Part shown: piece after piece, positions 1 through 6,943 of the stretch
How the letters are laid out: each line of letters begins with the position of its first letter
Position numbering within the stretch: the stretch's first letter is position 1
The notes under the pieces: generated by a model
The model's database searches: none
What the model saw: only the letters and a program-made list of their open reading frames with translations
Told to the model about the DNA's origin: nothing
Assembly (NCBI GenBank): GCA_903831635.1
Contig: CAIKYN010000204.1
Location: 1-26,025, forward strand
Direction of reading: 5' to 3'
Source of the DNA: an uncultured Spartobacteria bacterium
Lineage (GTDB): Bacteria > Verrucomicrobiota > Verrucomicrobiia > Chthoniobacterales > UBA6821
DNA length: 26,025 bases
Translations under genes and position numbers: made by a program

Positions 1-1221
1 AGAACAGTCGCTTTTGGCAGGATCATTGATGCAGAGGGTGAAGTCATCGACGAGGTGCTGCTCACCGTGTTCCGAAATCCGCGCAGCTACACAGGCGAAG
101 ACTTGGTTGAGATCAGCGGCCACGGCGGATCACTTGTCTCCTCGCGAGTCTTGGCACGGTCGCTTGAAGCAGGTGCTCGAATGGCTCGACCCGGGGAGTT
201 CACCGAACGTGCCTTTCTTAACGGCAAGCTCGATCTGACGCAGGCCGAGGCAGTGATGGATCTTATCAGTGCCGGAACGCCGAGAGCGGCCCGCGCGGCG
301 TCCGCACAGCTGGAGGGTCGAATCGGTCAGGAGATCCATGCACTGCGAGCGGAATTGCTGGAATGCGTGGCCCATCTTGAGGCCTTCATCGACTTTCCCG
401 AGGAGGGAATCGATCCCGAGAGTGGCGCGGCATTGCGTCACCGGATGGAAGGGATAGCGAAACGCCTTGGTGGTCTTCTTGCGACAGCCGATGAGGGTCG
501 CCTGCTTCGTGAGGGAATCACTCTGGCTCTTTGCGGTGCACCGAACGCCGGCAAATCGAGCCTTCTCAACCGCCTGCTGGGAGCCGAGCGGGCCATTGTG
601 AACGAGACTCCCGGCACTACGCGTGACACGATTGAGGAGAGGGCGAGTCTTGGCGGCTACCCCTTCCGAGTGATTGATACGGCCGGACTCCGGGAAACCA
701 CCGACCCGGTGGAACAAGAGGGCGTGCGCCGTGCGCGTCATGCCGCGGAACAGGCCGATCTCCGTCTTCACCTCGTTGATGCCTCCCTGCTCTCCGATGC
801 GTCAGCAATCCCAGCGCCACTTTTCGATGACGAGATTCTGGTCTGCAACAAGCTGGACCTTGTGGAGAAGGCTCCCGATCGGAATGCCCTTCTCCAAGGA
901 CTTGCCATTTCCTGCCGTACCGGCGAGGGAGTCGACAGATTGATTCGGGCAATCATCGCCAAGGTAACGGGAGATTCCCAAGTATCGACCGGTGAGATTA
1001 ATCCTGATGGAGCTGCCATCAATGCGCGCCATCAGGATTGCCTCAAGCGTGCCGTGGCCAGCCTGCAAGTTGCCATGGATCTCCTCGAAGCAGGCGAGCC
1101 TCCTGAACTGATGGCCGTGGAGCTGAGGTCTTCACTTGGCGCCGTGGGAGAGGTGGTCGGTGAGGCGGGCACAGAGGAGATTCTGGGAAAAATCTTCAGT
1201 AGTTTCTGCATCGGGAAGTGA
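1..1221 (+). CDS. mnmE: tRNA modification GTPase MnmE (TrmE), 5' end cut off by the window
   Basis: MnmE works with MnmG to install the aminomethyl-type group on C5 of the wobble uridine (U34) of certain tRNAs, using a formyl-tetrahydrofolate-derived carbon and GTP hydrolysis. The reading frame is open from base 1, so the gene starts upstream. The visible 406 residues compare with about 450 for the family, so roughly the first 45-50 are missing. Seen in order: the rest of the N-terminal folate-binding domain (YTGEDLVEISGHGG, then RPGEFTERAFLNGKLDL), the helical domain, and an embedded G domain with P-loop GAPNAGKSS (from base 535), DTAGLRET (G3) and NKLD (G4, from base 847). The protein ends in the family's C-terminal FCIGK motif, whose Cys is characteristic. 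A rho-independent terminator follows. Identification is essentially certain. Confidence 0.97.
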   Translation, partial: RTVAFGRIIDAEGEVIDEVLLTVFRNPRSYTGEDLVEISGHGGSLVSSRVLARSLEAGARMARPGEFTERAFLNGKLDLTQAEAVMDLISAGTPRAARAASAQLEGRIGQEIHALRAELLECVAHLEAFIDFPEEGIDPESGAALRHRMEGIAKRLGGLLATADEGRLLREGITLALCGAPNAGKSSLLNRLLGAERAIVNETPGTTRDTIEERASLGGYPFRVIDTAGLRETTDPVEQEGVRRARHAAEQADLRLHLVDASLLSDASAIPAPLFDDEILVCNKLDLVEKAPDRNALLQGLAISCRTGEGVDRLIRAIIAKVTGDSQVSTGEINPDGAAINARHQDCLKRAVASLQVAMDLLEAGEPPELMAVELRSSLGAVGEVVGEAGTEEILGKIFSSFCIGK

Positions 1222-1222
1222 C

Positions 1223-1246
1223 ACCCCCGCGGTCAAGGGGTTTTTT
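1223..1246 (+). terminator. Probable rho-independent terminator of mnmE
   Basis: Two bases after the mnmE stop, ACCCC (1223-1227) can pair with GGGGT (1237-1241) around a nine-base loop. A run of six T begins at 1241. The stem is only five base pairs, but it is GC-rich and directly followed by the T tract. It would separate mnmE from nuoB. The rest of 1247-1354 shows no other gene or clear promoter. Confidence 0.5.
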
Positions 1247-1354
1247 GAGATTTCCTGATGCATCCAATTCTTGCAAAGCAGGTTACGGATGGCGTCGAGA
1301 GCGCCTGATCCTTTTCACTTGTTCTGGCCTCCCTCTCTTATAGGCTTCCATTCT

Positions 1355-1918
1355 ATGTCTACGGGAACTCTACCCAACATGCATCCTCATGCCACGCCTG
1401 TTTCGACGCCGATTGCGTTCGATTCCAAGATTGAGGGAAACATTATTATCACCAAACTCGATGCCGCCATCAACTGGATGCGCAAGAACTCACTTTGGCC
1501 GATGCCAATGGGTCTCGCCTGCTGCGCGATCGAACTCATGGCTGCCTCTTCCTCGCGTTTCGATATTTCTCGCTTCGGCGCCGAGGTCATGCGTTTCTCA
1601 CCACGCCAGTCCGACGTGATGATCGTCGCCGGGACCGTCACCTACAAGATGGCCCTCTCTGTGAAGCGAATCTACGAGCAGATGCCCGAGCCTAAGTGGG
1701 TGATTGCCATGGGTGCTTGTGCTTCCTCGGGAGGCATGTTCCGCAGCTACGCCACCCTCCAGGGTGTCGACCAGATCATTCCCGTCGATGTCTATATCTC
1801 AGGCTGCCCTCCACGTCCCGAGGCATTGCTGGATGGTCTGATGAAGCTTCAGAACAAGCTCATGTCCGAGCATTCCGTGCTCGATCAGAAGCGCGCACTT
1901 CTCCAGTCCCTCCGATGA
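1355..1918 (+). CDS. nuoB: NADH-quinone oxidoreductase subunit B (NuoB)
   Basis: NuoB is the peripheral-arm subunit of respiratory complex I that carries Fe-S cluster N2, the last redox centre before quinone. From the ATG at 1355 the protein has 187 residues. It shows the family landmarks: GLACCAIELM with adjacent Cys56-Cys57, RFSPRQSDVMIVAGTVT, GACASSGGMF (Cys122) and SGCPPRPEAL (Cys151), so all four cluster ligands are present. The frame stays open upstream to 1271, but that extension is unlike the family. ATG 1379 is an alternative, and neither start has a clear Shine-Dalgarno. The stop overlaps the nuoC start (ATGA). No nuoA lies upstream and no nuoD downstream, so this is a two-gene fragment of the usual nuo operon. 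Confidence 0.95.
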   Translation: MSTGTLPNMHPHATPVSTPIAFDSKIEGNIIITKLDAAINWMRKNSLWPMPMGLACCAIELMAASSSRFDISRFGAEVMRFSPRQSDVMIVAGTVTYKMALSVKRIYEQMPEPKWVIAMGACASSGGMFRSYATLQGVDQIIPVDVYISGCPPRPEALLDGLMKLQNKLMSEHSVLDQKRALLQSLR

Positions 1919-2523
1919 GCGCCGCCGCAGAAGCTACCAAAATCGAGGAGACTTTCTCTCCCGACGTTTTCGACCGGAAGGAATTCCGTGGTGAGACGAC
2001 CATCTCCATCCATGCAACCCGGATCCATGAGGTTGCCCTCTTCTGCCGGGACACACTTGGGTTCGACATGCTTCTGGATGTCTGCAGTGTCGATCATGCC
2101 GGACGCCATCCCCGCTTTGAGGTGATCTACGAGCTCTACTCGATCGCCAAGAAAACCCACCTGCGCCTGAAGAGCAGTCTGTCGGAAGATGAGCCTGAGA
2201 TCGACTCCGTGACCGACATCTGGCCTACCGCCAACTGGCACGAGCGCGAGGTCTGGGACATGATGGGGATCAAATTCCGCAATCATCCGGATCTCCGTCG
2301 CATCCTTATGTGGGAGGGATATCCTTACCACCCCCTACGCAAGGAGTTCCCACTTGAGGGCATCCCCTCCGATGTCCCCGATATCGCTTTCACCGAGGTG
2401 GCACCGCTTGCCGGAGGTCCTTTCGTCACCATTCCCACCGAGGGCAACACCGAGGTGCGTGAACCTCGCGCCCGCCACGCCGGAGAACTTCCGACGACGG
2501 CTACCTTTATCGCGGAGCCTTGA
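1915..2523 (+). CDS. nuoC: NADH-quinone oxidoreductase subunit C (NuoC, 30 kDa subunit)
   Basis: NuoC is a structural subunit of the complex I peripheral arm that packs against NuoD near the quinone site. It starts at an ATG overlapping the nuoB stop by four bases, which implies translational coupling, and encodes 202 residues. The diagnostic stretch lies around residues 100-145: ANWHEREVWDMMGIKF, then HPDLRRILMWEGYPYHPLRK. The N-terminal part (LDVCSVDHAG, FEVIYELYS) also fits the family. The last 40 or so residues form a proline- and threonine-rich tail of no recognised function. The protein is not fused to NuoD, unlike NuoCD of Escherichia coli. Its stop codon overlaps the TTG start of the next gene. 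Confidence 0.94.
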   Translation: MSAAAEATKIEETFSPDVFDRKEFRGETTISIHATRIHEVALFCRDTLGFDMLLDVCSVDHAGRHPRFEVIYELYSIAKKTHLRLKSSLSEDEPEIDSVTDIWPTANWHEREVWDMMGIKFRNHPDLRRILMWEGYPYHPLRKEFPLEGIPSDVPDIAFTEVAPLAGGPFVTIPTEGNTEVREPRARHAGELPTTATFIAEP

Positions 2524-3635
2524 TCGCCGGGGAATCCGCCTTCCGAGAGTACCTCTCGGGCCTTTCCGAGCAGCAAGAGGTCGCACTCGACACGGAGGCC
2601 GATAGCCTTCACTGCTATTTTGAGAAGCTTTGCCTGATCCAGAGCGGTTGGGGTCAGGAGCCGCAGAGCGGTTGGGCTCAGGATCTGAAACTCATCGACC
2701 CTCTGGCAGGCCTGCCGCTTGAGGAATTCTTCAAAGCACTTGAGGGAAAGACGGTGATTTTTCACGATGCAGACTACGACCTGCGCCTGCTGCGTCGCTC
2801 CGGTGAATTTCCCGATAAAAATATTTTCGACACCATGCTCGCCGCAAGAATCTGCGGTGAACCCCAGCTAGGCTTGGCAGGACTCGTGGAAAAATATTTT
2901 GGCATCACCCTCTCAAAGGCCTCACGCAAGGCGAACTGGGCCCAGCGCCCTCTCTCCGACCAGATGGCAGAGTATGCCCTGAACGATGTCCGTTTTCTTT
3001 CCCAACTGGCCAGTATCCTCTCCGAACGCCTGCGGGAACTCAATCGCACCGAGTGGTATGAACAGTCCCGTGATCGCATGGTGAAGGGGACCCGCGAAAC
3101 CCGCCTGCGGGATGAGGAAAACCTCTGGCGCATCACCGGCTACGCCGCTCTCTCCCAGCGAGGTTGGGCGATCCTGAGGGCCCTCTGGCACTGGCGTGAT
3201 TCCGAGGCCCGGCAATGGGATCGCCCTGCCTTTCATGTGCTCTCCAATGAAAGCCTGCTGCGTCTCGCCGATGACGCTTCACGAGGTGGACGCTTCTCGC
3301 GCCCTCGCATTCCGCAGCCACGTGCTGACCGGATGGAGGAGACCCTCGAAGCGGCGCTAGCGCTCCCGGAATCCGAGTGGCCCCAGGTGATCCGCGGCGT
3401 TCGCACCCGTGCTTCAAAGGAACAAATCGACCGCTTCAACCATCTGCGTGATTTCCGTGACAAGGTGGCACTCGAGATTGATCTCGACCCCTCCATCATT
3501 GCCCCGAAGGCTGCTCTGGAAGCGGTGGCGGCCGATCCCTCGGCTTCCATCCTTCTGCCATGGCAGCGCGCCCTGCTGAAGCTTTCGTCTGCTGAAGAAA
3601 AAGCGGCGCCCCCAGCACAGCCCAACCTCCTCTAG
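2520..3635 (+). CDS. rnd: Ribonuclease D-type 3'-5' exoribonuclease
   Basis: RNase D trims 3' ends of tRNA precursors and other small RNAs. The 371-residue protein has the DEDDy exonuclease core: DTEAD (Asp24, Glu26; Exo I), FHDADYDLRLL (Asp87; Exo II) and YALNDVRFL (Tyr152 and Asp156; Exo III). An HRDC-like helical region follows at roughly residues 200-285 (LSQRGWAILRALWHWRD, LSNESLLRLAD). The start is a TTG whose last two bases open the nuoC stop. No ATG or GTG lies between it and the upstream in-frame stop at 2460, so TTG is the best choice. The C-terminus is short and Ala/Pro-rich. Residues 41-56 contain an eight-residue direct duplication described separately. Co-transcription with nuoBC is likely from the overlap, although the functions are unrelated. 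Confidence 0.9.
   Translation: MIAGESAFREYLSGLSEQQEVALDTEADSLHCYFEKLCLIQSGWGQEPQSGWAQDLKLIDPLAGLPLEEFFKALEGKTVIFHDADYDLRLLRRSGEFPDKNIFDTMLAARICGEPQLGLAGLVEKYFGITLSKASRKANWAQRPLSDQMAEYALNDVRFLSQLASILSERLRELNRTEWYEQSRDRMVKGTRETRLRDEENLWRITGYAALSQRGWAILRALWHWRDSEARQWDRPAFHVLSNESLLRLADDASRGGRFSRPRIPQPRADRMEETLEAALALPESEWPQVIRGVRTRASKEQIDRFNHLRDFRDKVALEIDLDPSIIAPKAALEAVAADPSASILLPWQRALLKLSSAEEKAAPPAQPNLL
2640..2687 (+). repeat. 24-bp in-frame tandem duplication inside rnd
   Basis: Bases 2640-2663 and 2664-2687 are adjacent copies matching at 21 of 24 positions by eye. They encode QSGWGQEP followed by QSGWAQDL, between the Exo I motif and the LIDPL strand of RNase D. The period is a multiple of three, so the frame is kept. 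Confidence 0.85.
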
Positions 3636-3640
3636 GGACC

Positions 3641-3672
3641 CTAGGAGACTAGGAGAAAGACTAGGAGAAAAC
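3641..3672 (+). repeat. Short CTAGGAGA repeats in the rnd-nadC spacer
   Basis: CTAGGAGA begins at 3641, 3649 and 3661. The last two copies form a 12-base tandem unit (CTAGGAGAAAGA, then CTAGGAGAAAAC). Each copy contains AGGAGA, a Shine-Dalgarno-like core. The last ends about a dozen bases before the nadC ATG, so it may serve as an unusually distant ribosome binding site. The spacer is only 46 bases long. Confidence 0.55.
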
Positions 3673-3681
3673 CAAAACTCA

Positions 3682-4557
3682 ATGAACTCCGGGCAGGATG
3701 AAAGCGGTCTTCGTTCCGATCTCATTGACCTCGCGCTGTCAGAGGATCTTGGCGACCGGGGTGACGTCACCTCGCAGGCTTTTATTCCGTTCACATCAGT
3801 CTCTCTCGCCAGGATCGTTGCCCGCGAGGAGTGCATCGTCTCGGGACTCTCGACTGCATCGGAAGTTTTTCGACGGATCGATCCCCAACTTGAAGTCACT
3901 CTCCGATGCGCCGAGGGGGACCGACTTGCCCCGGGAGCAACCCTGATCGAGTTGAGGGGTTCATCCCGATCAATTCTCTCCGGGGAGCGAACAGCGTTGA
4001 ATTTTCTTGGCCGCCTCTGCGGCATTGCAACTCTCTCGGCTCTCTATGCCGAAAAAGTGCGGGGAACGAAGACCGTACTCCTCGATACCAGAAAGACAAC
4101 GCCAGGCTGGCGACTTCTCGAAAAGCGGGCTGTCAAAGCAGGCGGCTGCACCAATCACCGGATGGGACTGCATGATGCCATCCTGGTGAAGGATAATCAT
4201 CTGGCAGCGCTTGGCTCCCTCGATGCACTGCCAGTCGTTATCTCGAAACTTCGCGCCGAGCATCCCGGCCTACCGATCGAGATTGAGGCAGACACGCTGG
4301 AGCAGGTGGAGCGGTTGCTTGCGATGACGGGGATCGATGTGATCCTGCTCGATAACATGGACACGACCATGATGCGAAAAGCCGTGGCTCTCCGAAACAC
4401 CCTTTTCCCTGCCGTGCTCCTCGAGGCCAGCGGCGGTGTCACGCTGGAGACCCTACGCCCGATCGCCGATAGCGGCGTGGATCGGATTTCCGTGGGTGCG
4501 CTGACCCATTCGGCTCCTAACGCCGATCTCTCGATGGAACTCGAGCATGCCATCTGA
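3682..4557 (+). CDS. nadC: Nicotinate-nucleotide diphosphorylase (quinolinate phosphoribosyltransferase, NadC)
   Basis: NadC condenses quinolinate with PRPP, with decarboxylation, to give nicotinate mononucleotide, the entry step to NAD from the de novo pathway. The 291 residues match the family's usual length of about 280-300. Signature motifs are LALSEDLGDRGDVTS near the N-terminus, SGERTALNFLGRLCGIATL, LDTRKTTPGWRLLEKRAV, NHRMGLHDAILVKDNH, EIEADTLEQ, LLDNM, LEASGGV and SVGALTHSA. They cover the PRPP- and quinolinate-binding residues, with Arg, Lys and His in the expected places. The C-terminus overlaps the birA start by 11 bases, so the two coenzyme genes probably share a transcript. No nadA or nadB is visible here. 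Confidence 0.96.
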   Translation: MNSGQDESGLRSDLIDLALSEDLGDRGDVTSQAFIPFTSVSLARIVAREECIVSGLSTASEVFRRIDPQLEVTLRCAEGDRLAPGATLIELRGSSRSILSGERTALNFLGRLCGIATLSALYAEKVRGTKTVLLDTRKTTPGWRLLEKRAVKAGGCTNHRMGLHDAILVKDNHLAALGSLDALPVVISKLRAEHPGLPIEIEADTLEQVERLLAMTGIDVILLDNMDTTMMRKAVALRNTLFPAVLLEASGGVTLETLRPIADSGVDRISVGALTHSAPNADLSMELEHAI

Positions 4558-5200
4558 ATCGTCAGCCTTCCTCCCCTTGGATGGCAAGGCACTCACGACT
4601 GCTTCGCCTTGGAATATTCGGGTGCAGGTACTCCAGGAAACCACCTCCAGTAACGACGAACTACTCCGAATGGGCGAAGAGGGAGCTCCGATGGGCACGC
4701 TTCTCTTTGCCGAACGCCAATCAGCCGGGCGAGGCCAGTTCCGTCGGCCCTGGTCCTCGGCGCCGGGACTCGGACTCTGGTTTTCCCTCCTGCTAAGGAT
4801 GCCGATCAATGATAGCACGATTCCCTCGCTCGCGGCATTCGCAGCCGTCGCCCTGGTGGAGATGATCCGGGGTCTCGGTATTGATGATTGTGCCATCAAG
4901 TCACCCAACGATGTCCTGATCGGAGGGAAAAAGGTGGCCGGCATTCTGGTGGAAACCCGCACAGGCAAAGATCCCTTCGCCGTGGTCGGCATCGGCTTTA
5001 ATGTGAATCATACCAGCGAGGATTTCCCCGAGGAACTTCGGCATCGCGCTTGCTCGCTTGCCATGGCCTGCAAAAGCCCGCTCGAGCGAACTGCGGTTGC
5101 AATCTCACTGATTACACAATTAGGAATCTCGGAACACCTCATGCGGGAATCCCCGGAGGAACTTCTCGCGACATGGAATCGGTATCTCCTGCCTTCCTGA
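4547..5200 (+). CDS. birA: Biotin--[acetyl-CoA-carboxylase] ligase, short catalytic-domain-only form
   Basis: Biotin protein ligase makes biotinyl-5'-AMP and transfers biotin to the carrier lysine of acetyl-CoA carboxylase. The 217-residue protein shows the BPL/LplA-type core: ETTSSNDELL, ERQSAGRGQF (the GRGRxG nucleotide loop, here GRGQFR at residues 61-66), KSPNDVLIGGKKVAGILVE and VVGIGFNVN. It has no N-terminal helix-turn-helix, so it should be a plain ligase without the repressor role of E. coli BirA. It also ends soon after the catalytic domain, so the usual C-terminal SH3-like domain seems absent or vestigial. The start ATG lies inside the end of nadC. The 205 bases that follow contain no gene. 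Confidence 0.88.
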   Translation: MPSESSAFLPLDGKALTTASPWNIRVQVLQETTSSNDELLRMGEEGAPMGTLLFAERQSAGRGQFRRPWSSAPGLGLWFSLLLRMPINDSTIPSLAAFAAVALVEMIRGLGIDDCAIKSPNDVLIGGKKVAGILVETRTGKDPFAVVGIGFNVNHTSEDFPEELRHRACSLAMACKSPLERTAVAISLITQLGISEHLMRESPEELLATWNRYLLPS

Positions 5201-5257
5201 TTCACACAGGCATCCGGAATAAACCACGTGGAACTCAGTAAGACAGGAAAATGAAGG

Positions 5258-5334
5258 GCCACAGAAAGCACACAAGGCACATGGAAAAATGATACCTAGG
5301 AGACTCTTTATGTGATTTCTGTGCATCTTGTGGC
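5258..5334. repeat. Imperfect inverted repeat in the birA-tsaD spacer
   Basis: The gene-free spacer 5201-5405 holds two 26-base arms, 5258-5283 (starts GCCACAGAAAGCACACAA) and 5309-5334 (ends GTGCATCTTGTGGC). They are inverted copies matching at 19 of 26 positions, separated by 25 bases. There is no T tract, so it is not a simple terminator. The CCACA-rich arm wording resembles dispersed CCACAGA/CACAAAG-type intergenic repeats I recall from several phyla. The loop holds CCTAGGAGACT (5295-5305), also found upstream of nadC at 3640-3650. The rest of the spacer shows nothing clear. Confidence 0.6.
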
Positions 5335-5405
5335 TAAACACATCCTAAAGGTTTCTCCCATTCGTCAGTTCCTGAGTTCCATATTCCATAGCTCATTCAG
5401 CGAGC

Positions 5406-6425
5406 ATGCCTTCCTTAGCTCCCATTTTAGCAATCGAGTCCTCCTGCGATGAGACGGCCGTGGCGATCCTGCGTGCACCCGGCAGCATCCTCTCCAGTCT
5501 GATTGCCTCGCAGGCGGAACTCCATGCACGCTTCGGCGGCGTGGTACCTGAGGTGGCCTCGCGCAATCATCTGATGGCCATCGATCCCTTGGTTCGACGC
5601 GCCTTGGAGGAAGCAGGCATCGCCGCTTCGGATCTGGGCGCCGTGGTCGCGACCTCGGGCCCCGGTCTTGCACCCGCCCTGCTCGTCGGAGCGTCCTACG
5701 CCAAGGGCTTCTCCCTTGCTTTGGGGATTCCGTATCTGGCGATCAATCATCTTGAGGGACACCTGCTCTCTCCCTTTCTTGGAGCCGTGGAGATCCCGGA
5801 ACATCTCGCGCTGCTGGTGAGCGGCGGCCACACACAACTGACCCACGTCAGAGGCGCCGGCGACTACTCTGTGCTGGGCAGGACTCTGGACGATGCGGCG
5901 GGCGAGGCCTTTGACAAAACGGCGAAACTCCTTGGACTTCCCTATCCGGGCGGCATCGAGATCGATCGCCTGGCCGAAGGCGGCAATCCCGAACGTCATC
6001 AATTCCCCAAGGGCTTGATGGAAAAAGGCAATCTCGATTTCAGCTTTAGCGGCCTGAAGACCTCGGTTCGCTACTTTCTGGAGAAAAACCCTGATCTTTG
6101 TAGCACCTCGGAAGGGATGGCCGATCTCTGCGCATCCATCCGAAAAGCGATCGTTGGCGTCCTTCTTGAAAAAACCGAACGGGCAATGGAGATCTCTGGT
6201 CTTCATGAACTCGCTGTCTCGGGGGGGGTCGCGGCTAACCGCGCCCTGCGACACGGACTTCAGGACCTCTGCAACACCAAGGGATGGAAATTGCATCTTC
6301 CCGCGCCGGAGCTTGCCACGGATAACGCCGCCATGATCGCCTTCGCGGCCTTGCACCATCTGCGCTCTGGGGAGCAAAGCTCTCTAGGGTTGGAGATCGC
6401 ACCCCAGTGGCAGGTAGGAAACTGA
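5406..6425 (+). CDS. tsaD: tRNA N6-threonylcarbamoyladenosine transferase TsaD
   Basis: TsaD transfers the threonylcarbamoyl group from TC-AMP to A37 of ANN-decoding tRNAs, with TsaB and TsaE as partners. The 339-residue protein is full length for the Kae1/TsaD family. Visible motifs: AIESSCDETAVAI, GGVVPEVASRNH, TSGPGLAPALLVG, NHLEGHLLSPF with metal ligands His115 and His119, LVSGGHTQL, LDDAAGEAFDKTAKLLGLPYPGG, DFSFSGLKTS, VSGGVAANRALR, and near the end DNAAMIA with the third metal-binding Asp. The start ATG has no Shine-Dalgarno upstream. An eight-G homopolymer at 6231-6238 encodes part of the SGGV motif. tsaB and tsaE are not in this window. Confidence 0.97.
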   Translation: MPSLAPILAIESSCDETAVAILRAPGSILSSLIASQAELHARFGGVVPEVASRNHLMAIDPLVRRALEEAGIAASDLGAVVATSGPGLAPALLVGASYAKGFSLALGIPYLAINHLEGHLLSPFLGAVEIPEHLALLVSGGHTQLTHVRGAGDYSVLGRTLDDAAGEAFDKTAKLLGLPYPGGIEIDRLAEGGNPERHQFPKGLMEKGNLDFSFSGLKTSVRYFLEKNPDLCSTSEGMADLCASIRKAIVGVLLEKTERAMEISGLHELAVSGGVAANRALRHGLQDLCNTKGWKLHLPAPELATDNAAMIAFAALHHLRSGEQSSLGLEIAPQWQVGN

Positions 6426-6471
6426 GATTGTAGGCAGAGAAATCCATTTTAATGTTGCGCTGGAAGGGTTT

Positions 6472-6927
6472 ATGGAACAAACAAGCGTGATGAACTCCCC
6501 CCGTTTCCTCCTCCTCGCACTCGTCGCAGCCCTTCTTACCACCTCAGCTTTTGCCGGCGGATGGGGTGATGATTACAAGGCCGCCCTCGCCACCGCCGCC
6601 AAGGAAAACAAAAAGGTCCTGCTCGATTTTACCGGAAGCGACTGGTGCGGTTGGTGTATACGCCTAAAAAAGGAAACCTTTGATCAGCCGGCCTTCAAGG
6701 AGTTTGCCGAAAAGAACCTCGTGCTGGTAGAGGTGGACTTCCCTCAGGGAAAAACCCTTCCGAATGCTGTGAAGATGCAAAATGACGGACTTCAGGAGCA
6801 GTATCAGGTGCAGGGATTTCCAACCCTCGTCCTGCTCTCGCCTGCCGGAAAAGTCATCAAACAGGAGAGCGGTTACATCCCTGGAGGTCCGAAGGGCTTT
6901 ATTGATTGGGTAAACTCCGCGAAGTAG
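6472..6927 (+). CDS. Exported thioredoxin-family protein with a CGWC motif
   Basis: This 151-residue protein begins with a short polar stretch and a hydrophobic signal peptide (FLLLALVAALLTTSAFA) probably cut after AFA near residue 28. A thioredoxin fold follows, with KKVLLDFTGSDWCGWC (Cys59-Gly-Trp-Cys62), a VLVEVDFPQGK strand and GFPTLVLLSPAGKV carrying the cis-Pro. This is the Thioredoxin_7/DsbD-gamma-like class, so a periplasmic disulfide reductase or oxidoreductase role is likely, but the partner is unknown. ATG 6472 is preceded by GGAAGGG at very short spacing; ATG 6490 would also retain the signal peptide. The gene ends only five bases before the end of the convergent oxidoreductase gene. 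Confidence 0.85.
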   Translation: MEQTSVMNSPRFLLLALVAALLTTSAFAGGWGDDYKAALATAAKENKKVLLDFTGSDWCGWCIRLKKETFDQPAFKEFAEKNLVLVEVDFPQGKTLPNAVKMQNDGLQEQYQVQGFPTLVLLSPAGKVIKQESGYIPGGPKGFIDWVNSAK

Positions 6928-6943
6928 GAAACCTACCTGCTTC
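6921..6943. other. Small hairpin spanning two convergent stop codons
   Basis: GTAGG (6924-6928) and CCTAC (6932-6936) form a perfect inverted repeat with an AAA loop. Outer GAA (6921-6923) and TTC (6941-6943) could extend it past a small bulge. The plus-strand stop TAG (6925-6927) and the minus-strand stop (6933-6935) both lie in the inner stem. There is no T run, so termination function is uncertain. Confidence 0.4.

Noticed and set aside
1270..1282. 13-base match CTTGCAAAGCAGG at 1270-1282 and 23340-23352
   Set aside because: A few 13-base matches are expected by chance in 26 kb, and the flanks do not match; one copy is inside the end of the GT9 coding region.
5427..6377. Minus-strand open frame of 316 codons opposite tsaD
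   Set aside because: It is a GC-driven shadow; tsaD motifs are complete on the plus strand.
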